Source: Saccharomyces uvarum (taxonomy: Eukaryota; Ascomycota; Saccharomycetes; Saccharomycetales; Saccharomycetaceae). Taken from it: DNA of 64,000 nucleotides. The stretch's first letter is position 1. Each line of letters begins with the position of its first letter. Under the pieces are notes generated by a model. The model saw nothing but the letters and a program-made list of their open reading frames with translations, did not search any database and was not told the DNA's origin. The stretch covers positions 434,001 to 498,000 of the forward strand of contig OX365942.1 in assembly GCA_947243795.1 (NCBI GenBank), given 5' to 3'. This document shows, piece by piece, positions 55,142-64,000 of the stretch. The translations under genes were made by a program, and so were the position numbers.

Positions 55142-57176
55142 AACTAAATGTTTATCAACTTTAATGATGGTGTTTTACTTATGTTTGAAGATGGGGAAAG
55201 AAACGATAGATCTCCAGAGAAAATTAATTATGGGGATACAATCTTGTCTTTATATAATTTCAAATACGCCAATTCGTTTGGTATCAAAATGTGAGGGGAA
55301 CGCAACTTTGGGTGCTACGAAATATTTCTACATCAGATAATGGTGGAGTTTCCTGGCTTCCCGGATAAAAGTCACCAAACGATGTCGGAAACCATATTTA
55401 CGTCCAAATCGTTTATCTACGTCATATTGAGTGGTATTCTTCCGTGAATGTCTTACGAATATTCTTTATGTTGACCGGAGCGCAACAGATCGGCACGGCA
55501 ATACCCTGCAGCATTTTTTGGCTAGTTTTTCCGAGGCTCCATTACGTATTTGCTCTTTGTGCGCTTAGTTACTCGGACTTCCCAAAAAAAAAGTGCTGGG
55601 CTCGGAAAAACTTTTGAGTCTCAGCAACGCTCGATGCAGCCAGAGATTTGGTTCTTTCGAGAAATAAGTCAAGAGTTTAGGGTATCAAATTTTCGATGAA
55701 GACTATGGCGTTACGGGTAGACTTAACTACATAATAAAAATATGTGGTGCAGTTAACCGGTTACGGTGTAGAAAAAATTACAAGTGCTTCTTGCAAAATT
55801 CTCTATCGTTCTTGCTCCTGCGTGATACAAAGACAAAGATAATCCGAACCGTGTGTACGCAGTCGCCGCCACGCTGTTTCGGAAAAACTTTTCAAAGCCA
55901 AGGCAATTTTAGTTATCAATTTTGAGACCTACAAGCTTTGCTGTTTTGGCACGTACCAGTAAGCCCTAAAAAACTTTGCACCCTGACTTGCCTCAGGAAA
56001 AGTTCGGAGGAAACTTCTCATTTTTTTTGCAGCAGCATATAATTATCCTTTTGTCTCTATTTCCTTGGTCGGAGAAAACCCTTGGCTCCGCACGTGGTGG
56101 AGGTATTTTCTGCAATTCGTTTAGAAAAAGAAAAATTTTCCGGCACTAAGAAAAATAAAAAAAATCTCGGAAAATAAAAGTTCCCGGGTCAAAGGATAAC
56201 TCCTTCCGTATAGGCAAGTTTAATTCCGTTTATGTGTGCGAGCATTTCCCTGTGAAACTTTCCTTCAGAAATAACGGTTTCTCCAAATTGATCTTGCCGC
56301 TACGTGAAAATAGTTAACTACGATCTTCCTTTGACAAGAGCCAAAAAAAGAACCGTGAGAGGGCCAGAATAGTATAATTCCTTTTTTTTTTAGAGAGAAA
56401 CATTACAGAGCTTAGCAGCAAAAAATGTGGGACAACAAGGTTTTGGGTAGCTGAGTGGTATACTACGTACCACAAAATGACGATATAAACGTAAATGGAG
56501 CCAGAACGTGGAGTGCAAACCAACACGGGGTAATAAAGTGTAGATATGCTTGCTTGTGTCTGAAGGTAAAATGATGTCATAGACAGATAAGCTTAGAAAA
56601 GAATATTCTTTTTTTTTTTTTTTTATTTTAATAACTGCTGTAAGGATGCAGTAGAACCCTGGAACTCCTTCCCCAATATTAGTGTAGAATATGAAAGAGA
56701 ACGTAACTTGACTGATCGTTTAACTGGCAGCTTGAAAAGACTTCATTGGTTCATTTTTTTTTGTTCTACTGCATAGGAAGCCTACTCATGTCCGAAATCC
56801 GATCAATGGCTCACATATCAGTGAAAAAGTGACGGGTGGGGGAAGAAAATGTGTATTGTAGATTTGAGCACATGGCAATACTATTATTAGTTTTCTTAGC
56901 GATTTGCTTCACGCAAGTACAGATAAACAAAAACGTCGCGGATTTAGATATTTGAAGGAATACATAAACTACCTACATAAGTCTAGTGAACAACGAGTAA
57001 CCTCAAAAAAAAAGTCTTACTGCACATGAGTACTGTGGAATAAAGTAAAGTGCGTGTATTGAACGAAAACGGTTAATTAAAATCGAAATATTGCAGATAA
57101 AAATAAAAGTGAAGTTTAATTAAGTAAAGGTATGCGATATAATGAACGTATTGTATTACAAGTAAATTGTGACAAA
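55142..57176. other. HXT1-HXT5 intergenic region (HXT1 promoter)
   Basis: About 2 kb without a supported gene. The HXT1-proximal kilobase is packed with CGGANNA-type sites (listed separately), and has a CACGTG at 56091-56096. Further out there is a T-run at 56610-56624. The remaining part, next to the HXT5 3' end, shows nothing I can name. Confidence 0.5.
55362..56174. promoter_or_regulatory. Cluster of ten Rgt1-type sites in the HXT1 promoter
   Basis: CGGANNA or its complement occurs at 55362-55368, 55438-55444, 55527-55533, 55603-55609, 55840-55846, 55880-55886, 56005-56011, 56070-56076, 56136-56142 and 56168-56174. From base composition I would expect roughly one in this length. Rgt1 binds such clusters cooperatively and represses HXT1 until glucose signals through Snf3/Rgt2. 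Confidence 0.7.
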
Positions 57177-58955
57177 TTACTCTTCTTTGGTAAACATCCT
57201 CTTATAGAATGGTCTACTATCGTTTCTGGCAGCATTCAAATCATAATCCTCTGTTCTTCGAGAAGGTGGAACCCATTTAGTAGACTTCCAAGGTAAGACA
57301 TTTTCTTCGTACATTTCATTGACTTCTTCTAGTGTCAAGCCCTTAGTCTCAGGAACAAAGAAGAACACATATATATACGCGAACACCATACAGCCCATAA
57401 AGACATACCCGTAGTAGAAATTAATTGCTGAAGTGATGAATGGGGTGAAAAAACTGATCAGGAAACCCCAGATCCAGTTACATGCACTTGCAATTGACAT
57501 TGCTTTACCACGGACTCTTAAAGGATAGGACTCGGAGATAAGGACATACGCAACAGGAGCCCAGGTTGTAGCAAAGCAAAAGATATAGAAACAGGCAAAG
57601 ACAATCATACAATTACCAGCCCCTTTGGAGGAAGGTTGGCTTTGGCCGTTTGGCCATAATCTGGTAACACCTACAGAGGCATATACCACGTAGCAACAAA
57701 TCATACCGATACATCCCCACAGTAAACAGTTACGACGACCGAAACGGTCAACAGTATACAATGAGAAGAAAGTAGAAACGAAATTGACTACCCCTAAAAC
57801 GATGGCGGTTTCAAATGAATCACTCAAACCAACAGCTTGAAAAATTGTAGTACCGTAGTAGAAGAAGTAGTTGTCACCAGTCAATTGTTGTAGAGACTGT
57901 ATCATCATACCCATGATTGTACGTCTCAGCATTTGAGGTTTACCTGTGACCAATTCGCCCCAGGAGGCAGAGCCAGCTAATCTTTCGGCCTCAATGGAAG
58001 ATTGGTAGTTCTCCATTTCCAGAGTAACTAAAGGCGAATCTTCAGTGGTCTTATTAACCCTTGCTAAAGCACGCTTGGCTTCGTCCATTTTACCCACTTC
58101 AACTAAGTAACGTGGGGATTCAGGAACAAAACTCATCCCAAAAATCATGAAGATAGACCATGCAAAACACAACCCCAAGGGGACTCTCCATTGCACAGAG
58201 TTCGAGTAATTCTTGGTACCAAAGTTGGTAGCGTAACCCAGGAAGATACCGAAGGTGATCATTAATTGGTAACATGAAACCAAAGTACCACGCAACTGTT
58301 TTGGAGACACTTCAGAAATCAACATGGGTGCCAACACCGTGATACCGCCAACACCTAAACCAGAGATAATCCTACCAATGAAATATTGGTACCATTTATC
58401 TATGGAGGCAATTTGAATGACAATACCAACGGAGTAGATGACGACGACAATGACTAGGCCGATTTTACGGCCATACATATCACCGAGCTTAGATAAAACT
58501 ATACCTCCGATGGCACAGCCAATATTGAAGATAGAAACCAACAAACCAGTCCTGACGTTGGAAAGATAGCTTGAACCGTCTGCACGAGTGGTTCCGAACC
58601 TCCTAATGTAGTCGGTTTGTCTGACAAAACCGGAAATCGTACCAGTGTCCCATCCAAAAACAAACCCACCAAAAGCAACCATCAAACAGCAGACGGACAC
58701 GAACATCAAATCCGACTTGGATTTGGTTTCCAACTGGTTGTCAGCTTCTTTTTGCAGTTCTTCCAATTCATCCTTGGGAGGACCGCCATGTGAAGAGTAA
58801 CTTGACACAGGCTTGGCCTGTGGCGAGTCATCGTTGTAACCGACGGCGCCAGGCGCGGTAGAGTTGCCTGATTTCTCGTTATAAGAGTTAGAGTTCGTGC
58901 TCACAGTAGCAGATCCCTCTAGGGGGATTTGGCGAGCATTTTCGGGTTCCGACAT
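57177..58955 (-). CDS. HXT5: Hexose transporter Hxt5
   Basis: Hxt5 is a moderate-affinity glucose facilitator expressed in slow growth and stress rather than by sugar level. The 592 residues match S. cerevisiae, and the N-terminal cytosolic tail is longer than in Hxt1/Hxt4 (to about residue 82), Ser/Pro-rich and with many acidic residues. The 12-helix porter motifs are intact: [33 protein letters not shown] and [21 protein letters not shown] run at about 59041-59051 and two stress response elements upstream fit the known Msn2/Msn4 control. The C-terminus ends KRMFTKEE. Confidence 0.95.
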   Translation of the reverse strand: MSEPENARQIPLEGSATVSTNSNSYNEKSGNSTAPGAVGYNDDSPQAKPVSSYSSHGGPPKDELEELQKEADNQLETKSKSDLMFVSVCCLMVAFGGFVFGWDTGTISGFVRQTDYIRRFGTTRADGSSYLSNVRTGLLVSIFNIGCAIGGIVLSKLGDMYGRKIGLVIVVVIYSVGIVIQIASIDKWYQYFIGRIISGLGVGGITVLAPMLISEVSPKQLRGTLVSCYQLMITFGIFLGYATNFGTKNYSNSVQWRVPLGLCFAWSIFMIFGMSFVPESPRYLVEVGKMDEAKRALARVNKTTEDSPLVTLEMENYQSSIEAERLAGSASWGELVTGKPQMLRRTIMGMMIQSLQQLTGDNYFFYYGTTIFQAVGLSDSFETAIVLGVVNFVSTFFSLYTVDRFGRRNCLLWGCIGMICCYVVYASVGVTRLWPNGQSQPSSKGAGNCMIVFACFYIFCFATTWAPVAYVLISESYPLRVRGKAMSIASACNWIWGFLISFFTPFITSAINFYYGYVFMGCMVFAYIYVFFFVPETKGLTLEEVNEMYEENVLPWKSTKWVPPSRRTEDYDLNAARNDSRPFYKRMFTKEE

Positions 58956-59770
58956 TCTTTTCGTTATAGTTGATGTTTAGCTATAATGATAAGTTATGAA
59001 GTAAGAACGCTAAAATAAAACAAAAAAGCTTGCTTGAATTTTATATATATAGATGAATTATCCGATACTATAACTATCGCTACCACCCCAGAAAGAGAAT
59101 GGTTCAAATGAATAAAACGAAAAGAAAAGAAGGAGACATCATTACTTTTATACGTGAGGCTAAAAAGAAAGTACCAGTTCTCGCCTTTCCTTTCTTCTTT
59201 TCCCCGTGCCCCTAAACTTGTTAACCCATGCCCATGCTCATATCCTTGGTCAGGATTATCGATATCACACATGTATCATTCATCGTCCTTAATTGCTCAC
59301 TTACACGCTCAGGGTGCTTTGAAATCTGTTCAACTGCTATTTGCGATGAGTGTGGAATCAGAAAGGGTATTATTCAGCGCGCCCCTAATTTGCACAGCCA
59401 CGGGAAGAGCGGATCAACTGCGAAGAAAAAGGTGCACAATGCCGGTATCCCTTAAGCCGTAACATCACGCATATTTGCTGGCTGCTGGGTATGGGTTCAT
59501 TCTTGTCAACGCCAGTGCATCATCATTTAGCCTGGTCCTCGCAGTTGGTTTCCCCTTCCGATCACCCAGTCTTGTTTCTTTACATTTAGTTGCGAATCTT
59601 TACTTTTTTGATAAGTGGGGTCGGCAGTATCTAAATTTGTCTCCGGGTTTATGATAGCTAAACTGAACTAGATTAAAATAAAGTGGAAATAATAGATAAA
59701 CGAAGAATACTATGTAAATTATAAATAACTAAAGTAGTATGTTGAAAGAAGAACAGACAAAAAGCAAAGA
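58956..59770. other. HXT5-YHR097C intergenic region (HXT5 promoter)
   Basis: 815 bp, more GC-rich than the other HXT promoters around 59160-59560. It has a TATA run and two CCCCT elements. The plus-strand frames here have no recognisable product. Confidence 0.5.
59209..59386. promoter_or_regulatory. Two stress response elements upstream of HXT5
   Basis: CCCCT occurs at 59209-59213 and 59382-59386, about 255 and 430 bp upstream of the HXT5 start. Stress response elements are known to drive HXT5 in S. cerevisiae. Confidence 0.6.
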
Positions 59771-60980
59771 TCAGTTTCTTCTACCGCTTTTCAAACTTTT
59801 CACCCTTCTCAGCAACTTGTTCCCGGTATTCTCATTTCTGGAGACATCATCGTAGCCGCTTCCCTGGGTGGTAGTGGCAGTAGGATTGTCGCTGGTTTCA
59901 TTTTGCTCCAGGTGCCCGCTATGCGTCTTGACGAGCTTTAGATTATTATTGTTAACCTGCAAATGCCTTCCTGGGAGCGATTTTTTCCTTGATATGCTGT
60001 TTTTCCTACGGGATTCTTGTGCATGGTTAATAACGTCTTGCCTTATGGCTGCAGTCGATGCCGGCGCTCCGTCCAAGAATGTCGTCGAGCCTAGCCCCAT
60101 CGTTGTGGGCCCGTGAACGAGCTCGGTTTTCATCTTAGAGTCAAATTGTGTAATGTTCTTTTTGTTTGGCTTGATCGCGTCCAACGTGGTGGTGCTGGAA
60201 TTGGCTTTGTTGTACAAGTATGCTCTATCATGCAGTTTGTCCAACCTCCCAGGATCATCGTCCACTGTTTCTCTGCCGAAGACCTCATCTAGAGTAGATT
60301 TCTTGCTGGTGCCACCACCCACTGTATTGTTTGGACCGTCTGCTGGGAATGCTAGCACGGGTGCCACTTTGTTATTCTTGTTTCTTTGCGGGGTGCATGC
60401 ATCAAAGGGACCATCGTGATGGAAAGATCCGCCAAACAACCCTGTAACGTCCATCTTATCAATTGTATCCACGTTTTTAGGGGGCTTGACCTTACTCCTG
60501 CTTTTACTCTTTTGCTTGTCCCTGTCCCTGTGACTGTGAGATGATCGACGATGACGATGACCGTGTTGGTGGCTATCCGAGCCACCACTGCTGTGTTTCT
60601 TCTCTTTCGGATATGGAGCTTGCTGTTTCTGTTTCCCTGCAGCTTCTTCATACGATGGGAGCCTTTCCTGTCTGTGAGTAGGGGGGACACTCTTATCGTG
60701 CGACCTGGTATTCTCGTCCTCATTAAAAAATGGATTGCTATAAAATAAGCACGGATTATTCCAACTTGTGTTGGAGAAAACAAACTGTTAGTATTCAGAA
60801 AGAGTCGTAAATCCTATGGGCTCGTGTAGCCGTCAGGCTTGTTAATTCAACATACTTGTAATTACTGGGCGTTTCGTCCCTGCTTGGTACTCTATCGTCA
60901 GAAGGCGAGGTTCTGAATGGATTGACCGCGGGATTTGCCCTATTTTGGGAACCCCCAAGGGTTCTACCTGAGTGGTTCAT
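59771..60980 (-). CDS. YHR097C: YHR097C-type protein of unknown function (intron-containing)
   Basis: Exon 1 is 60980-60856 and exon 2 is 60737-59771, giving 363 residues (S. cerevisiae 366). The product begins MNHSGRTLGGSQNRANP and continues across the splice as ...SNYNNPFFNEDENT. It is disordered: a short PSYEEA motif like a PPxY-type adaptor site, a His/Arg/Ser-rich run, then a better conserved region with KMDVTGLFGGSFHHDGPFDACTP. The end is basic (RRVKSLKSGRRN). The function is not known; in S. cerevisiae the protein is cytoplasmic and nuclear, with a PAL1-like relative in the Pal1 family. The family link is from memory. Confidence 0.88.
60738..60855 (-). other. YHR097C: YHR097C intron
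   Basis: On the minus strand: GTATGT at 60855-60850, TACTAAC at 60793-60787 and TAG at 60740-60738. Length is 118 nt. A nearer AAG follows the branch site but is not a preferred YAG. The chosen join keeps frame. Confidence 0.9.
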
Positions 60981-61487
60981 TATGTTATCTTTTATTTCTT
61001 GGTATGATATTCTCTCGAAGCTTGTTTCTAGTATTTCGACAAGATCAGTGGGAGAAATCAAGAATAAAATAAAATTGAAGAGAAAACAAGCTACAAAAAT
61101 CTTTCTCTGTTATTATGCTGTTTTTCCCAGCTCATGTAAAATTTCACCCTTTCTCTTCTTGCGTTTCACATACTACCTCTTTTTTTTTTGGCAGTATATC
61201 AGCATCATCGGCGTTTCGCTGCCGAAAGCCCTTCTGTGGCTGGACCCCACCAAGACCATGAACCAAGGGAATTTTCTGCTGCATCCCCTTGATCAACGCC
61301 TTTCCGCTAAAGGGGCGCAAGTGTATCAGACAAGCACAATGGTGCCAGCGCGTTAGTTCACTATCACATCAGTCTATTCATTCATCTACGTACTTGTTTA
61401 GTTTATAAATAGATATACGAAGTGCCCCGGGCACAGCCACGAACGCCCGTTCTTGGCCGTAAACGCATACGGCTACGTTGGATGAGT
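60981..61487. other. YHR097C-SFB3 intergenic region
   Basis: 507 bp, the YHR097C promoter and SFB3 3' flank. Close to the SFB3 stop is a GC-rich block with several short inverted repeats: GTGCCC/GGGCAC (61422-61434), GAAC/GTTC (61441-61452) and CCGT/ACGG (about 61457-61472). No tRNA or gene found. Confidence 0.45.
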
Positions 61488-64000
61488 TCAAAATTGTACA
61501 AACTTTTGATGGATGTTTTCATGTGCTGCGGTGGAAACTTTAATGAAGTCGTCCTTTTGTAGTTTATCTTGAATTTTTTTATGCATTATCACCAAGTAAT
61601 TGTCATACGATTCGATCCTGTTGACGGTCTTGTCTTCACGGAGCAGCTGGCTCATAACATTACTATAGTATTGGTCGACGTTGGGTCTTAACAAAACCAC
61701 TGGCAGAGTCGACTTATTGACTGTTTGTTGCCAGTTCTTGATAACATTCGATGCTTTTTGGTTGATTTCAGTACCTGTTTCAGGCAACGACCCACTAAAT
61801 AACGAAATTTGGTTAATAGGCAACGATTCATCCACTGATAACAAGTCTTGCAATAGCATTCTATTAGTATTTTCATTGAACCACAGGTAAATGATGTCGC
61901 CTTGGAAGATCAAGTAGCAACCACCGTTAACGAAATTGGAGTGTGAGCTTCTTACGGATAAATTCTTGACGGAATCAGGGTTAATTTGTAACAATTTATC
62001 GTTGGCATCATAAAAGGTTAGATCAGTTTCTTCTAATAATACATGGAATGGTATGATTTGCGGATAAAGTTTGTAGCAAAGTTGTGCTGAGTTTAATGAA
62101 TCGTATCTTAATAAATCGTAAATTCGTTCATTACCACGAGTACTTTGGGCGTTTGGCTTCATTAATTCGCTCTTTTCGAATGCTAGCATGTAAGCTGGCA
62201 ATGTCTTTATCGAATCAGGTAATATTAATTGTGTAGACGAATTGCTACTAACCAAACCCCTATACTGAGTCAATATTTCGACCATCTTACCATCAATTAA
62301 TCTCCTAATCTTTGCAAAGTCACAGTCACCCAGTGTCCTAATAACATCTTTGATCATTATTCTCATAACAGGATTCTGGTTTATAAACTTGAAAATTTCA
62401 CGAATATTATTAGATACTGCACCTGATGTATTAATAGTACGAACTTTCCTAACACCATCGATGTCTGTATATAATAATGCCGTTTGGAAATGAACGTCGG
62501 TTCCTGCTTTGATTTTATTGTCATATTTGAGTAAAACGTCTAAAGTGGAATCTCTAGTCAAAACTGGAATAATTGGATCTTGATCTGTATTTTCGGACGA
62601 ATCACAGTAATACTGTTCGACAGATAACCCAGTGGAACAACGAACCTTTAGTAAGGCTTGGTATCCGACAATATTGGAGACATTTGTCACCATGTCGTTG
62701 ACTAAGGTAAACGCATCCACTTCTTGCTGGAAATGTGGATAATACTTCAAGATACCGGATGTCATCTCTACTGGGTGGCCCACAGTAACCATGTCAATAA
62801 ACCCGGCATTGGTAACATACAAATCCAAAGAAACGTACGATTTCAAAAACTCTGTCGCTAATTTCTTGTAAAATCCGTTTTCACATTTCACATGAGCAAT
62901 GTGTGCATTGTCCCTTTTCAATGATAAATTACCATTACCAATTGTTGGTAAACTATTCAAAGAACAAATAATCTTACCACCCTGTCCACCGGTTACTGTA
63001 TCCAATGCTAATTTTGCGGCTTGCAAGGCAGAACCGTAACAAACCTGTGGAACATGGCTGTATTTATCGGTAGAGATGTAGTCACTAATTTTTATTAAAG
63101 TGTCATTGATGATTCTCATCGAGTTGCCAGGTTTGACAAATAATCCAGTATAAAATGGTAAGAAGACATCGTCCAATTCACTGACGATATATTCTTGGGC
63201 ATTGTCTAACTCTGGTCTTAGATTGAAAAATCTTAATTTATTATCGTAAACGATCAAAGCCACCTCACAATTTGGCTGGAAATCTGCAATGTATTCAATA
63301 CAAGATCTGACACCTTCCACCATGGCTAAAGAACTTCCGTTTTCATTAGCTAATAATGAAACATCAATCAAGAACACGTAATGTAATGGTAAAGGTTCTT
63401 TCTCTTGGATGGCGTTGTAGACACTTGGCACCAAGAAATCAACAGTTCCTTGTAATAATTCAAGTTTTTCGTTCAAGTCACTTCTTTGACCATTAGGTCC
63501 CATGGGTGCAGAGTGTTCTGCCGGAACTTGCATCTTCACTTTACAGATATTACAAATGACACTCGAATCATAAGTGAACTGAAATTTAGGATTTGCATAT
63601 GCACGGCAACGTCTACAACGCAAAGGTGTCCCATCCATTGGTAATGGGATGGTGGGGACTTCTGCGTCATTTAATGTCAAACTAGCAAACGGTTGGATGG
63701 TTACTCCAAGTGGTAGTTTGGTGGCGCCCCTTAAATGTTCGCTCTCAGGAATATTGTACATGGACAAACTCATCAAATGCGGATCGCACGAACCTTGGTC
63801 CACACAATAGAATTGTGTTGTAGGCAAAGGAGGCACCGAGTCTCTACACGTTTCAAAAGATCGCTGTAAATATTGTGCTTGATCTTCGAATCTTTGAGTT
63901 GGGACAATATGGGAAGTCGGCTGAGGTACCGTCATATCAAGAGTGGACTGACCGTAAGGTGAAGAGGCTTCACTCGCACCAAACTGGTCCTGGCTCCCCA
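61488..64000 (-). CDS. SFB3: COPII cargo adaptor Sfb3 (Lst1), C-terminal part
   Basis: Sfb3 (Lst1) is a Sec24 homologue that packs cargo such as the proton ATPase Pma1 into COPII vesicles at the ER. The frame runs open to the right edge, so the start lies outside; about 837 codons are visible of about 929 in S. cerevisiae. The ATG at 63935 is internal, since coding continues upstream with the conserved FGASEASSPYGQS. In order: the Sec23/Sec24 zinc finger (CRRC...CNIC), the trunk domain from about TVDFLVPSVYNAIQ with the LIDVSL segment, the beta-sandwich, helical domain and the gelsolin-like C-terminus. The product ends HQKFVQF. Confidence 0.96.
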   Translation of the reverse strand, partial: GSQDQFGASEASSPYGQSTLDMTVPQPTSHIVPTQRFEDQAQYLQRSFETCRDSVPPLPTTQFYCVDQGSCDPHLMSLSMYNIPESEHLRGATKLPLGVTIQPFASLTLNDAEVPTIPLPMDGTPLRCRRCRAYANPKFQFTYDSSVICNICKVKMQVPAEHSAPMGPNGQRSDLNEKLELLQGTVDFLVPSVYNAIQEKEPLPLHYVFLIDVSLLANENGSSLAMVEGVRSCIEYIADFQPNCEVALIVYDNKLRFFNLRPELDNAQEYIVSELDDVFLPFYTGLFVKPGNSMRIINDTLIKISDYISTDKYSHVPQVCYGSALQAAKLALDTVTGGQGGKIICSLNSLPTIGNGNLSLKRDNAHIAHVKCENGFYKKLATEFLKSYVSLDLYVTNAGFIDMVTVGHPVEMTSGILKYYPHFQQEVDAFTLVNDMVTNVSNIVGYQALLKVRCSTGLSVEQYYCDSSENTDQDPIIPVLTRDSTLDVLLKYDNKIKAGTDVHFQTALLYTDIDGVRKVRTINTSGAVSNNIREIFKFINQNPVMRIMIKDVIRTLGDCDFAKIRRLIDGKMVEILTQYRGLVSSNSSTQLILPDSIKTLPAYMLAFEKSELMKPNAQSTRGNERIYDLLRYDSLNSAQLCYKLYPQIIPFHVLLEETDLTFYDANDKLLQINPDSVKNLSVRSSHSNFVNGGCYLIFQGDIIYLWFNENTNRMLLQDLLSVDESLPINQISLFSGSLPETGTEINQKASNVIKNWQQTVNKSTLPVVLLRPNVDQYYSNVMSQLLREDKTVNRIESYDNYLVIMHKKIQDKLQKDDFIKVSTAAHENIHQKFVQF

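Noticed and set aside
60352-60783. 143-codon minus-strand frame
   Set aside because: Out of frame with YHR097C exon 2, which accounts for this DNA.
63935-63937. ATG at 63935 as the SFB3 start
   Set aside because: Coding continues upstream to the window edge with conserved Sfb3 residues, so this is an internal Met.

Overview
The window is a 64-kb stretch of nuclear chromosome from a budding yeast of the genus Saccharomyces. From memory of the S. cerevisiae proteins, gene order and strand match S. cerevisiae chromosome VIII from ERG7 (YHR072W) to SFB3 (YHR098C) without a break. Most proteins differ from the S. cerevisiae versions by roughly a tenth of their residues, and intergenic DNA is much more diverged. 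This points to another Saccharomyces species (S. mikatae, S. kudriavzevii, S. uvarum, S. eubayanus, S. arboricola or similar). I cannot choose between them without alignments.

Layout: 1-11667 holds ERG7, NOP10, OSH3, QNS1 and PPE1. Next, 11668-13589 carries a 399-codon reading frame (11940-13139, minus) that I cannot match to any S. cerevisiae gene, preceded by a damaged-looking N-terminal segment with a membrane helix. PTC7 and NMD2 converge at 14.7-14.9 kb, followed by YHR078W, IRE1, the small intron-containing meiotic gene SAE3, LAM4, LRP1, KSP1, SAM35, STE12, IPI1, NAM8, RTC3, RPF1, GAR1, YNG2 and MSR1. The right part is a three-gene hexose transporter array, HXT4-HXT1-HXT5, all minus strand with about 2 kb of regulatory DNA between members, then YHR097C and SFB3, which runs off the right edge.

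Four genes have spliceosomal introns readable from GTATGT, TACTAAC/T and YAG signals: PTC7 (93 nt, in frame, so retention is also translatable), NMD2 (6-nt first exon), SAE3 and YHR097C. Functional groupings include ribosome and H/ACA biogenesis (NOP10, GAR1, RPF1, IPI1, LRP1), membrane-contact lipid transfer (OSH3, LAM4), ergosterol synthesis (ERG7), stress and nutrient signalling (IRE1, KSP1, STE12) and hexose uptake. Promoters show fitting sites: tandem TCGTTTAG elements at ERG7, a palindromic pheromone element at STE12, PAC/RRPE elements at ribosome-biogenesis genes, a URS1 core at SAE3, and a dense Rgt1-type cluster at HXT1. I found no tRNA gene, LTR, transposon or CRISPR array.
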